A stretch of 64,000 nucleotides of DNA from Monarcha castaneiventris obscurior. Lineage: Eukaryota; Chordata; Aves; Passeriformes; Monarchidae. The stretch lies in contig JAMPIT010000379.1 of the NCBI GenBank assembly GCA_026261815.1, positions 18,650,501-18,714,500 of the forward strand, written 5' to 3'. The position numbers were made by a program, and so were the translations under genes. Shown piece after piece: positions 52,936 through 64,000 of this stretch. Position 1 is the first letter of the stretch, and each line of letters starts with the position of its first letter. The notes under the pieces are model-generated. The model saw nothing but the letters and a program-made list of their open reading frames with translations, was not told the origin of the DNA and ran no database searches.

Positions 52936-55900
52936 CAGCTCAGCCTTTAACCAGATGGTGGTCATTTGGCCATAGTGCTCCCTTGACAAATACAGAAGTC
53001 TTGCCTAAGGTGTAAACCTGGCTGTTTTCTTTCTGCCAGATCCTAGGAAAAAAAAGGTGCATAACAAAGTACTCCACTCTTGCTCCTCTCTGTCCTACAC
53101 ATCTTCTCATCATTATATAAACTATCTCAACTGGTTCCCATAAAAACAACATTAGAAACAATACATAAAAGTGAAATAATAAACAGAGAAGCACCAATCA
53201 ATTCATACTCCCACCCTTTCCAAACTCTGCTATTACCATGCTGAGACATATACCTCCTAGAAAAATGCAAATATCTCAGCCTTCCCTGAAACAGTATGTT
53301 TATAGGAATGAACAGAGAAGATGACACCTAAATCTCTGACATGGTTGTCTTCTTTTGTAAATCCTCACCAGATTTCGTAATCTTCACCAGAGACCAAGAT
53401 TTTTGTCAGAACCAACAGGATATTTTCAGGCAAATAATCCTTTTCGTTGGTTTTCTGCAGAAATAAAAAGGAATCTTTGAGAATGAGACCTTGAAAAATG
53501 TAGTGAGGGATCAGTAAATGTCTTCCCATTACATCTCTGCATTATTTCTTTGCAAGGAAAAGGCAGGTGCTGGTAACATACCTTGCCTCTCTCAAAAATG
53601 ATTTATACTAGAATTTCTACTAAACTATGGTGTCATTCCTGGTGCTTTGGATAACAACATAAGTTATTTCTATTTAAATTTACCTGATGAACAAATCATT
53701 CTCTTGCTCTTCCAAGGTACTTTTAAAATTTTCTCAGTACCTCTGTTCCTGCATTGCCATATTCCTCCTACACTCTTTTATGTAAAAAAGTTATTAATGA
53801 AATACATATAATACAATGAAAGACATGTAGATACAGAGAACACGCTTGTGTATGCAGTGATATACTCCCTTTTTCTCTCCTTTCTCCAATTAGCCTCTGA
53901 TAATGTGAGCAGGCTAACATGATTACAGGTAATAAACCAATTACTATTTCTACAGTCATGCTGAACTGTTTTTCCTTTGACTTAAGTATGTTTAAAAATA
54001 ACAAGCTTTCATCATGCTTTTTATTGATGGTCACATTTACACTCCAAGTCAGCTAATCAGACACGAGCACATAACAATATGATTTGAATGCTTATTGCTC
54101 ATATGACTACACTTTTAAACTTAACAAACCAACATGCAGAAATATGTGTAGTTACAAAATTATCAACAGAGTCCAGCCCTGGAAACACAGGAATACTCTA
54201 GTACTCCTCACAGTGCACATGGATATGCACTGCTTATGTCTTGCGTATCACTAAACCTTTGCATCAAAAGGAAGAGAGGAATGAGAAAGAAGATAAAGAG
54301 TCAGGGCAAGTTGGCTAGGTAGCACTGCTGCTGTGTTTTAATCTCCAGAAACTTACTCCATCTCACAGTGAGGGGTAGGTTGGGCTTTTTTGCCCTTGAG
54401 CTTTCTTGGAAAGGATTCTGAAGCAATTATTAATATATATGTGTATATTTGTCTTGCAGCCTCTTCTGGGGTAAGAGGGCTCAGCTTCTCCTGAGCAAAT
54501 CTGGGGCCAAAACAGCATCAACAACACTTAGATTCACCTGGTCAGGGATGGTCCCAGATAGCTAAAACAGCTCCATGTAGACACATTTCTTTCCAAGATT
54601 CTCAAGTCTCCCAATATCACTGCACATCTTCAAGCGACAGCAAGTCAGTGCTTTGCTTGGAAATCATGGCTCCTGTTCACACTTCTCTCCTCACTTTGCA
54701 AGAACAGCAAAAATCCTCACGGTCTCTTCTGTTGCCAGAGCTGTGGTGTGAAAGCAGAACAGTTCAGAGAGCATTTTGGACCCTAGTTTGAATTAAATGC
54801 AACAAAAAGGGTTTGTGTAAAGAATAAGAATTCAGGCCTAAAGCAAATTAGGGAATTTAGATAGTCAACTACAGCTTTTGAAACTAAGAAGTTTCACTTT
54901 CCTAGCACAGACAGACAAGGTAAGTTCATATCAAACCACAGAACTCCCAGCTGTCTTTGTCAAATACACTTACAGGCCAGGTCCTGCCCATTTTCTATGG
55001 AGGCCTAAGTAGCTAGGCCACTTCTCAGAGTGTTAAAACACGTTTGTTACTTACCTTCCAGGGGACTGGCCTGACTTCCCACAAGCAGTATGATGGATGG
55101 AAAAGCTTAGGCTCCTAGCAGACATGCAGAAAGCTCATGATGCATCAGCATACCATCCTAATTTTCAGCCCTTATTCCAAAGACAGTTTCTAATAGTATT
55201 TTTTGGGTTGTCTGGATTTTTTTTACCCCCACTGACTGATCCTTTTAAAGAGGAAAGAGTAACTCTCAATTATTTTAAAGAAATTGAGCTATCTTTAGGA
55301 AAGATTTAAAAACTCATTTAAGGTTGTTCCCCTTGGCAGAAGAAGCCCTTGTAGGAGGTTTTAAAATGGTATTAGAGGTTGCTCTTATACCTTGTTGGCT
55401 GTTTTGAATCTTTTTGTAAGATGTTTAAATTTTCCCTTAAGCGCAGACCCTTGATTGGTAGCTTCAGATTTTGGACTATGTTTGAGAAGCCAGATGACTC
55501 AGTTGGGTACTGAAGCACCTTACTTTTAGGCACTTATGTTCTTAATTAGATCCAGTCTTTTAAACTATGAACATTGCAGAAAAGACTCTCTACATTAAGA
55601 AGAATTTATATTAAGCCATAGAAAAATGTTAAATTTTAATGCAGTAGAGCACTCAAACTTGGTTCTTACTAGTGAGAATCTCATTTACAAAATGGCTGCT
55701 AATGAAATCTCTGAGCAAATATGTTGGCTTCAAAGCAAAATTAAAATAAAGACAAATTACTGAGGAATTATTGTTTTCAATAAGGCCTTTTTTCATGTGC
55801 TAATTAGAGACTAAGAAAGCGATTCGAGTATCTTATTATCTATCTCTCCTTTTTCTGCCAGGAGTTTATAAAGGGTGTGAAAATGGAGGGGTATAGTAAT

Positions 55901-56570
55901 AATTTCATTTTCGTTTTAAAGAAAATAATCAGGTTGGCCAGCATTTAATACCGAGAGCTTGAGGATTCCATTTGCATGACTTTGAAGGACAAATACAATA
56001 TCATCAGTTCTGTCAGTGAGAGGAAAGATGGGGCCTTGAGCAGATGTATTTATTAGTATATAAACAAAAAAGTAATCTCATCTGAGAATTAATTGACACA
56101 GGAGAGAAATCTATCAGGATATAGTCAGAGATATTAATTTTTTTATGATTAGTGAAGTTACTCAGATTTGACAAAAAAGTTTTACTGCTATGAGTTTTCA
56201 CAGTTTTTTACATAAGGTCTTGGGGGTGGGGGAGCCCACCAAAACCTAGAACAACAGTGTCTAAAAGTATTTCAGTATCCCAGGCAAAATCTCCTGAAAT
56301 AATTTAATTATTGCTGTGGTTCAAATGTTTGCAAGTTGCAAACTTCCAGCATACTTTGAGGTAATATAAAAACGTCTGTGCTCAGGGATTAAAATGAGAG
56401 AGAACAGAGATACCCATTGTAGAATGCTACTAGAAAGAATTAAGTTTTCAGTTCACTATAAAGCAGGAGAAAAATTCCTCTTAAGTGTCAGCAGACACTG
56501 AGGCCTCATGCCATATGATGTTTCTGCATTCAGCTAAAGCTCACACACCCACAGGAGTGAAGTTTTGCTG
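52936..56570. other. Mostly unique noncoding DNA
   Basis: AT-rich and gene-free by inspection. The right part contains the enhancer-like block listed separately. Confidence 0.5.
55660..56000. promoter_or_regulatory. Candidate conserved noncoding enhancer block
   Basis: Repeat-free stretch with TAATTAG (55801-55807), the POU octamer ATTTGCAT (55970-55977), and further TAAT and AATAAT cores. The clustering of homeodomain and POU motifs in non-repetitive DNA resembles vertebrate developmental enhancers. No alignment was available. Confidence 0.25.
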
Positions 56571-56612
56571 AGACCCCTCTGGACTGATTCTATGATTCCA
56601 TGATTCTTTGAC
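56571..56612 (+). mobile_element. CR1 3'-terminal fragment
   Basis: GACCCCTCTGGACTGATTC followed by TATGATTCCATGATTC matches the 3' end of CR1, where ATTCTATG octamers are repeated at the terminus. Only about 40 bp are recognisable, and the sequence upstream has lost similarity. Orientation is plus, with the element end near 56611. Confidence 0.6.
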
Positions 56613-56702
56613 AGTGTCTGGAAGCCTCAGCTCCTCCTAGAGCTGAGACTTCTGTATCCTGTATCCTGAGTATCAGTACTGAGTTTTCTCAGCATACCAC
56701 TG

Positions 56703-56945
56703 TTGCACTGTGGGCCCTTCCATGGATACACATTAAATCCTAGTATTACCTGCAAAACTGCATTGCTGACATTCAAAGCAATGCACCAATTTAGTCCTGC
56801 TTACCTCACAGACCACCTATATAAGTATTTGCTTAGTCATTCCCTGAGGTCCTACCCTGCTGGTCTCCTGTCAAATCCTACATTTAGAGTGAGAGCCTTT
56901 GGCTCTTGCCCTTTCAGCTCCTCTTCTCCTCCGACATGGAAGTAG
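56703..56945 (+). pseudogene. L2/Rex1-group LINE ORF2 C-terminal fragment
   Basis: An 80-codon open stretch shows the C-terminal pattern seen in L2, Rex1 and related LINE reverse transcriptases, which in canonical elements reads like LHWLPV..R..KT.LLTFKALH..AP.YL..L. Here it is LHCGPFHGY, then CKTALLTFKAMHQ, SPAYLTDHLYKY, SHSLRSYPAGLL, and FGSCPFSSSSPPTW followed by a stop where the family normally continues WNSLP. It opens with TTG, not ATG, so it is a reading-frame remnant and not a gene. The rest of the element is missing or unrecognisable. It lies about 90 bp after the CR1 tail. Frame survival across 80 codons in so old a family is noteworthy but may be luck. Confidence 0.7.
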
Positions 56946-59900
56946 TTGCTGGGGAAGGTTCATGGATCAGAGGGGTTTTCCCTGCCTGTTTTACAAACAC
57001 CCGTTAACTCTTCAGTTCTCTTCAGTTTCTGACCAGCATTCTTTAACAAAAGTGCTGCAGGCTGTCAGCTCTTATTTTGAAGAATCATTGCTAGGATTTA
57101 TTCTTAAATATAAACAGCCAGGAGGAGTCTGGAGGTGCTAAGCAGTCAGCCCGATGAATAATGTGTGTCATTCCCAGCTAAACCCAAAAGCATCCACTTC
57201 TGGGCTACTTATCAGAGCCACAGGAAAGGGCAAGTCAGAAAGCACATGCTGAGGCTCCCCAAGAGCCAGCAATGCACCCAGTCTCACAGAAAGCCGTCCC
57301 ATGTCAGCCAGCAGCCTCTGCCACCTCTCACCAGACCCCTGGGTGATGAGATGGGCCTGAGCCCACAGTGGGTGTTAGGCAGGGCCCACAGCAGGGCTGT
57401 GGCAGGCATCCTGCCATGGGTGTCCTCTCCAGGACCAAATTAAGCCATCTGGAGAGCATTGTTATCAAGAAGGCATGTGATGTACAGGTCAAAAGGGAGA
57501 CACATTTACAAAACTGTTATTTCTCAGTCCTAAACAGTTGGAGAAATGCTTTTAAAAAACCAGGTGGAGCCTATATCCAAAGGGGTTTAAGCAGCCTCGT
57601 TTTCTTTTGCACCAAACCAAATATCAGCCTGCTGAGCAGCAAATAGGAAAAAAACCCACCTGTGAGATAGTAATTCCTTAATCTCTTATGGCCATTTCAC
57701 AAGCAAATGTCCCAGGTCTGTAGTTCCTAGAGACCAGCATTTTCTCAAGTGACAAACCAGCTTTTAAGTAGTTGAGAACTTCCCTTGAAACTGCTTCCAT
57801 CCATCACTCTGCATAGGAGTACTTTATATCTCTCCCAAGAGTCCTCCCTGTTCCCAGTGTTTCCCACCAGACCCTGACTGAAAGGACTGACTTCAAAGAA
57901 CTCACATATTCATCCTGAATATGGTAAGTGGGTTTATCTGAGATCCCTGTCTGCAACTCTTGCCTATGGGCAAGCGGCAGCTCAGATTTAACACTTTGTG
58001 TGAAGAAAGGCAGCAGACAGGTAAAAAGTGGCACGTGGTGTTTGTGGCCATAGAAATAATGCCAAGGCCTGCCACATTCTTCCTGGCTGAGTCCACCAGA
58101 GCCTGGTCACTCACCGAAAGCGCAGACAAAGCTAATGGGAGAATGTCAGGACATATCTCATCATGTAGGACATATCGTGCCCTCTAAGAAATTTAGCACA
58201 AAGTGATTTCTGCATGAAAATTAAGATGTTGACAACATGAGAACTTTGGGCATCATTTGTCCTAGAAGTTAGAAAAGAGGGATAGTACTCGTTCTCCACA
58301 TGCATGGATTTGAGCTGTAATTCAGCACCGTAAGGGACTTGGCCTCAGTGCAGATAGTCAGTCTGTTCTTACATTCTTGTTTTTATCATGTACACCAGCC
58401 TTGACTGTGCCAACCTACAGACATTCAGGTGTATTCTGAACTTTTTTTTGGTTGGTCTTGACCTTTTGATTTTATTTTTGTCTCTGAGCCTATTTTTTAA
58501 CAGGGAGCCACAAACTTTTGTGTCAGAAGAAAGGAGAGATGTCATATGGCACAGTGGTGCTTGAAAAGGCCAGGCTGAGGCAGAAAAGACAGAGGCTGCT
58601 TAAGTCACCCTTGCTAGGATAAGCTCTCCTGGACTGGAGCTCATAGTCTGGAGGCTGGTTTGGGACCTATCCAACAGGTGATCCATCCCAAAACCCCTAG
58701 AGGTTTGTTACAGCAAGGAAAATATCAGACATTTCTTCCTCTTATGACTTTCAAGTCTCTCTTTCGACAGACTTTCAAACATAAGAGAACAGGAGTTGTC
58801 CAGCCTTTTAATTTAACCAAATTGCATTCCAAGTTGGTGCCTTCATTTTTTTAAGATACCTACTACATTTTTGTGTGCTATGCATATTGCATATTTTAAC
58901 ACCACTGCAATAATACAATCTGAGCAAATAATTTGCAGTGAATAACTTGAAGAATTTCATCTCTTCTCTCAATCACAATTTGGCTGGCAGCAGCTAACAA
59001 TGTTCTTGAATCTGTTGATCATTCAGAGTTATACTGCTGGTTATTTTAGAGACATAATTTCAGGTCTACAGATTGTTTATTAACCTTTTACGGCAAGTAT
59101 AGGGAAAATGTTAATTTTGAGTTGCCATAGATATTTTAGATTCAATTCAGAGATCACATTATCTACATAAACACTTAATATTGACAGGCATTAATTTCTG
59201 TCAACATAGAAAAGTAATATAGTATGACATTTTATTTGCCTTCGTCTGCCTCCAGTTCAGACTGAAAAAGAGTAGATAAAACACCACAAAAGTTTCAAAC
59301 AGCTCCATCAGAACAACATTTGCACAGTGACGAACAAACCAGTATATTTCCTTGCTTCTGACTCAAAATAACATTAATAGAATATACACACTGCAACTTT
59401 CCAATACTGAAGAGGCAATAGAGCAGCCTAAATACTGGTGTTTCCCTTTTTATTCCAAAGCAAATACCAGATCCTGAAGAATCCCTGAATTGTCATGTCC
59501 ACTGGATTGAGATCCACCTTCAAGTACACTTTATGATATTCTGCCATGCTGGCATTATCTGACAAGAGCAGCAAAAACTGTGGATAGAGCAGAAACTCTG
59601 TTTGGAAGATTCACATGCATTAGGTTTCCACTAGCATTTCATCTTAGTATCTCATTAATAAATAAATGTTTATGAATAAACAAATACTAAAGTAGATGGG
59701 TATTATTTACTACATTTGTGATTGAAAATGAAAAATATCCCTGATTTATGCTGACATACAGTGGGAAGGGTTTTAGAAAACCCATCTCTTTATGTGGAGA
59801 TTAAATATAGGCACTGGGAAAACCCTTTTTGTATATACAAGGCTTGGTCAAATGATTAACATCTGGAATGTATTCATTTCTTCTATAAACTACATATGAC

Positions 59901-61129
59901 TCCCTTTCTACTGCATTCCTCGGGCAGCAAGCAACATGGATGTATTAATATTAACATGCCTTTGATTCACTTCTCCCCATTTTACAGTCTACTGCCATAT
60001 GCCAACAGCATGTCATTGGGCATGATGTAACCACGTCTGCCCCAGGAAATTCAGAGAGACTATTTTACTAGAAATTTGGCCTAAAAAGGCCACAATTTAA
60101 TTTTATACCATTAGTTAAGCTGAAAAATATGAAAAGGACTTTGGCTCTGCACTACCTTTCTACTTCTGCAGTGATAGAAAAGGCAAAAAACTCACTCAAG
60201 CCTACAGCTGAGATTTCCCAAGAGAAAAAGAAAAACCAAGGTGGACAAAACTGGCTCCAGATAACCTTATGCCTACCAGTTCATCTCCTGGGACGGGGGT
60301 AGAAAGTAGGACAGCATGTAGATGGAAGAAGCTTTGCTCAGGATGCCTCAGCCTGTCCACCCCTATCAGAATGACAACACTGTTTTACAGCCATCCCTGC
60401 TGCTTAGGTGTTGGCAACACCCCTGCATGGCACAGGGCTCTGCTGACCAATACTTTCCTAGAAAAAGCTGTTCAGGGCAAAAACATGGGATAATCACCCT
60501 GTTTTTTTCAGAGGGCTGGAAGGCAAGACAACCATGGCTCTCGACAATAAGGACAGGGTGGGGCTCCAGTCACCTGTGCTGGTGTAGCTGTAACCTCCCA
60601 TGGCTGCAGCACTTTACACTGGGGATACTTTAGCTTGTGTTTGCTGCAGAAAAGGAAAACACACCTCCACCCTCTGCCAAGAGTGATCTCATCATAGCTG
60701 TAGCTCTGGCCTTTGTTTTCAGGTTGGTCCTCTCCACCATGACCTGTTATCCAATGCTTAGTAATTGCTGTATACCTTTATTTATTGCTCACTAAATGGA
60801 TCAGGAATTTGGAATTGTGTGCTCTTTATGGCCATGTGTACTGAATACAGAGAACACTAATGCCCCATTACTGTTAATTAGGGAAACTAAAAATTTCCAA
60901 GATTTTAATGGTGTTAAATACTGTAGAAGCATATAAGCTTTGCAAACTGCGTAATAGACTGGGTACATTGAGGTTTCAGTAACAGGGTCAAAAGATCTTT
61001 TCAATTGTTGAAAGTAAGCAAAAGCAGATATTGGATGATTGCTCTTAATGTTTAATGAAGAAACAATGTGCTGCTTTCACTGGTAATTTGTTTGCTTCTG
61101 AGACACGCCATCAAGATGCACAGCATGGA
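56946..61129. other. Unique noncoding DNA, no gene seen
   Basis: The part at 57150-57450 is GC-richer and carries two overlapping 92-codon frames without a recognised domain. The remainder is AT-rich. Degraded LINE sequence may continue a little past 56946, but I could not follow it. Confidence 0.45.
59667..59682. repeat. Short inverted repeat with paired forkhead-like cores
   Basis: TGTTTAT-GA-ATAAACA: perfect 7-bp arms around two bases, containing mirror-image FOX cores like those at 27303-27331 but shorter. Chance occurrence is plausible in AT-rich DNA. Confidence 0.5.
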
Positions 61130-61512
61130 TTTAAACTAATTTTAGGTAGCTCCAACAAAAAGTCAGTTTTTGACAGGACGTTGAATCTCACTTGTTTGCC
61201 TCTTCTAGAATGGAGCCATCTGGAATACTACGCCAGTTCTGGGGCACTACATTGCTAAAAAGACTGGAATAATCTGAAATAAAGGTCAGTAGTCTATGAA
61301 ATATGCTGGAAAATGAAAAAATACATAAGTTGGAGTTATTTTGCTCAGAAAAGAAGGCAGAATGTGACGTCTTCATCATTAAAGGCTTTTAAGAGTAGGC
61401 TGGAAAAAAAAACATCTGTCAGAAGTGACATGGTTGTAGATAATCCTGTCATGTGTAAGGGAATAGATTGGATGACTTGCCAAGAGTTTTTTCAGCTGTT
61501 AGGTTCTATTAT
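61130..61512 (+). mobile_element. Old CR1-family LINE fragment, internally deleted
   Basis: Translations match the end of CR1 ORF2 in order. NKKSVFDRT and HLEYYASSGALHC (His at about 61217) correspond to the CR1 block usually reading RPHLEYC.Q.W.P. ENEKIHKLELFCSEKKAE (about 61308-61365) corresponds to ERLKELGLFSLEKRRLRGD. SLKAFKSRLEKK (about 61375-61415) corresponds to the last ORF2 helix. The usual sequence between the second and third blocks is missing, showing an internal deletion. The 3' UTR-like part ends AGGGAATAGATTGGATGACT and TTCAGCTGTTAGGTTCTATT, like CR1 3' ends. It is much more diverged than the copy at 17575-18740. Confidence 0.85.
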
Positions 61513-64000
61513 AGACCAGATCCTGTCTGTTGTCAAGTGATACCTTGGGTTTGGGGAGAACCTGACAATATGGAGAAGCTTGCTGAGCCCTGAGAATTTT
61601 TACAGTGCATAATGGGCTCTGAAACTGTCCTAGTCTACATGACTGCCCCTGCTGAGAGAGAAAGGACAGTACAGCTGGGAGGAGGCTTTTCATTCAGAGT
61701 AATTTATTTCAAAGTACAAAGAAACATAGGAATGTAAAAATAGCGTTGAGATACCTTGATTGCTGGGAAGTCAGCAAAATACTTGAGACATTCTCACTTT
61801 ATGAGATAGTGGACAACATTCAGAAGCTTTTTCTTACTTCTTGTCTTTAAAAATGTTTCTCTTGATTAGACAACAGGATTTTGACCTGACACCAGTGATC
61901 TGAATTACAATGGAGCATGTCATTGTGTGAACACTTAACATATCCCATATAAGGACACTATATGTTTTTTTAATCATTTTATAACAAATATATAGCAGCA
62001 ACAAGTAAATTTAAAAAAAAAAAAACTTTAAAAGACTTCTGTATCATTTTCATTTCCATAATGGTATAGCACAGCTTTACTGACTTGTAACATCTCGTAT
62101 GACAAACTTTGGTTTTTTTTAAACCATGTGTTTTAATCATCTAAGCATTTTAGATATTTTATTTTCTTACAGCAGCCCTGTTTCCTCTATGTACTTTCAG
62201 TGATTACACAGACAAACAAAATAAATCCCTAACTTAGCTGTTAATTTTTAACACTACATTATTACAAACAGCGACCCTGGTTCAGTTTGAATTACTGAAT
62301 GTTTTTCATTTAGGACACAGCTATGGATACTGTTATTTTCTCTCTCACTCTCTCACCAACACACATATTACCATATGGAGCACATTGCCATGTGTGTATT
62401 CCAAGCTCTCAGCCTCCATTATACGTCCATGTGCAGCATTGTGTGAGCTCTAACCAAGCCAGAACAACAGCAGTTCCTGGTGCAGGCATCCCAGAGTTAA
62501 AACTCTGCTGGATGGAGGTAGTGCTATACAAAGTCAGCATGGGCTTCAAAAATTGTATGTTTGTGTCAGCTGCACTTCACACTAATTTTTAGCCTGTCAT
62601 TATATCTCAGCGTTTTCTGCCTCCATGCAATACTTTATCTACTACTCCATTTATTACTCTTGTGATTTTTTTGAAGCAAAACAAGAAAACAAACAGAAAT
62701 GTGAGAAGACCAGATTCTTTCTTAATCGTCACATCTGATTGAGAAGCAGAGAACAAAGAAGATTTTTATCCAACTTGTCACCCTCCTACCATTGTGCCAA
62801 CCTAACCTCAGGCAGAGTTCCAAAAATGATGAGTAGGAGTAAGAGATTTTTCTGGTAAATATAAATCCTCTGAACACAGTCACATTCTGGTTGTACTCCC
62901 AGTTCCCATGCACTGGAAGGAGATGGCATACAAGCCAGAACATCTGCCCTTAGTCACTGGAGATTTATCAGATAATCTTCAGGGATCAGACATGTTTGTT
63001 GCTCAGCTGCTTTTTGCCACCAGAGCTCCTGGAATTGACCCCTCATCTAATAAAAGCAGGGGGAGGGGATTACTTTAAATTTGAAGTAAACCAAAAACAG
63101 GCTTCCTGTGACATGTAATTTGTAAGAATGCAGCAAAGACTCCAAGAAGCACAAGCTGCATCACCACCCCCACCACAAAATTAAAGCATTGTCGTTAACT
63201 ATGCACAGAACCCACTGAATTCAAAGCAGCTTTCCAAAACCAAACCATTCCTTTCTTAAGCAATCACTGCAAATTGCAAAAGCAACAAATGTTTTAGCCA
63301 CAAATGAAGGAGCCACTGCCTGTCCACAAAGCTTCTTATGAAATCTCCCACTTACTAAGGAAACATGTGAAGACATTTGCTAGTGTGAAATTGGTGAAAG
63401 ATCTGTGCTTTCTAGGAGGTACTGAAATTCTCTTTTTCTGGACACAGACATAGGTTGAAGATAATGAAGAAAAACCACACATTCCAGCTGTCAGAACATT
63501 TGGAGTTTTTTCTCTGTGATGGAATTGGTGAGCAGTAGTACCCTTGGAGAAGCAGAACTGAAAAGAAGATTAAAAAAAGGCAAAAAAAAAAAAAAAAAAG
63601 CATCATTCATTTTGATTATTGATTATGGAATAGATACAGAGGATACAATAAAAAAAGTAGCACCACAGAAAGGTGCCTGACAGAAAACACACAAAATGCA
63701 GAGATTATGATGTAAAGTTCTTACTTCAACATAGGATTTATTTCCTGAAGCAAGAGATTGCCAGGGACAGACTTCATTAGAGTGATGAGAGCCTTTCTAA
63801 GATAGATTGTGAAAAGGAATTTGTCCTTTCACTAAGTCAAAAAGCTACCATTCTGACTTTTCTGGATTGTCCTTCTTCTGGTGTCAGGTTAAAGGAGCAA
63901 ACACACTGCAAACTCCCCCTTCTGTAAATGGACTCTATGATTAGCTGCATTCTGGTAAAAACTCATCACCCACCTCACAGGTGACCGTGGTTCCTGGGGA
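61513..64000. other. Unique noncoding DNA, no gene seen
   Basis: AT-rich sequence with an A13 tract near 62011 and an A18 tract at 63582-63599. No recognised coding, RNA or mobile feature reaches the window end. Confidence 0.5.
63582..63599. repeat. A18 homopolymer tract
   Basis: Eighteen A residues preceded by another short A run. No retroposon body or polyadenylation signal was recognised immediately before it. Confidence 0.8.

Noticed and set aside
57165..57646. Overlapping 92-codon plus-strand frames in a GC-richer part
   Set aside because: No recognisable domain in either frame. The openness follows from lower AT content.
1..64000. tRNA genes, microRNA hairpins and CRISPR arrays
   Set aside because: Scanning for B-box-like GGTTCRANNCC, familiar microRNA seeds and regularly spaced repeats gave no convincing hit. 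CRISPR arrays are not expected in vertebrate DNA.

Overview
This looks like nuclear DNA from a land vertebrate, most likely a bird. The sequence is AT-rich and has long unique stretches. It contains no supportable intact protein-coding gene, no tRNA or rRNA gene, no CRISPR array and no CpG island. Interspersed repeats are sparse, and the clearest ones are CR1 retrotransposons. One is a 5'-truncated minus-strand CR1 at about 17575-18740, with the avian-type octamer-like 3' end and a reverse transcriptase carrying a readable FADD motif. Another is an older, internally deleted plus-strand CR1 at about 61130-61512. CR1-rich but repeat-poor DNA is typical of birds; turtle or crocodilian DNA cannot be excluded from sequence alone.

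Layout: 1-16 kb is mostly unique noncoding DNA. It is broken by a (GGAAA)n pentanucleotide array (8265-8386), a compound GGAA/GAAA array (11321-11502) and a repeat-free block dense in homeodomain-type TAAT sites (about 12.75-13.8 kb) that reads like a conserved developmental enhancer. A GC-richer unclassified segment lies at 16.04-16.72 kb, followed by a GGGTT/GGTTT tract and the main CR1. From 18.7 to 39 kb the DNA is again unique. It holds a 90-bp near-identical direct duplication (19976-20065 and 23030-23119), a consensus CRE, a perfect 29-bp palindrome of back-to-back forkhead-like sites (27303-27331), a second enhancer-like block (32.1-32.9 kb) and an isolated TATA-like site (35.28 kb).

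At 39.5-40.0 kb the minus strand shows a GC-richer segment with a strong splice-acceptor-like sequence, an open reading frame of about 100 codons and two AATAAA signals. It could be a terminal exon of an lncRNA or a decayed retrogene. The 40-56 kb part is mostly unique apart from an A30 tract, an ancient amniote repeat tail (about 52.87-52.93 kb) and a third enhancer-like block (55.66-56.0 kb). At 56.57-56.95 kb a CR1 3' tail lies just before an 80-codon fragment of an L2/Rex1-group LINE. The rest is unique DNA plus the old CR1 at 61 kb.

No set of genes here works together. The window is best read as intergenic or large-intron DNA, possibly with long-range regulatory elements. Most short open frames are chance products of AT-rich sequence or of simple repeats. 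All family assignments come from reading translations and motifs by eye; no database search was run.
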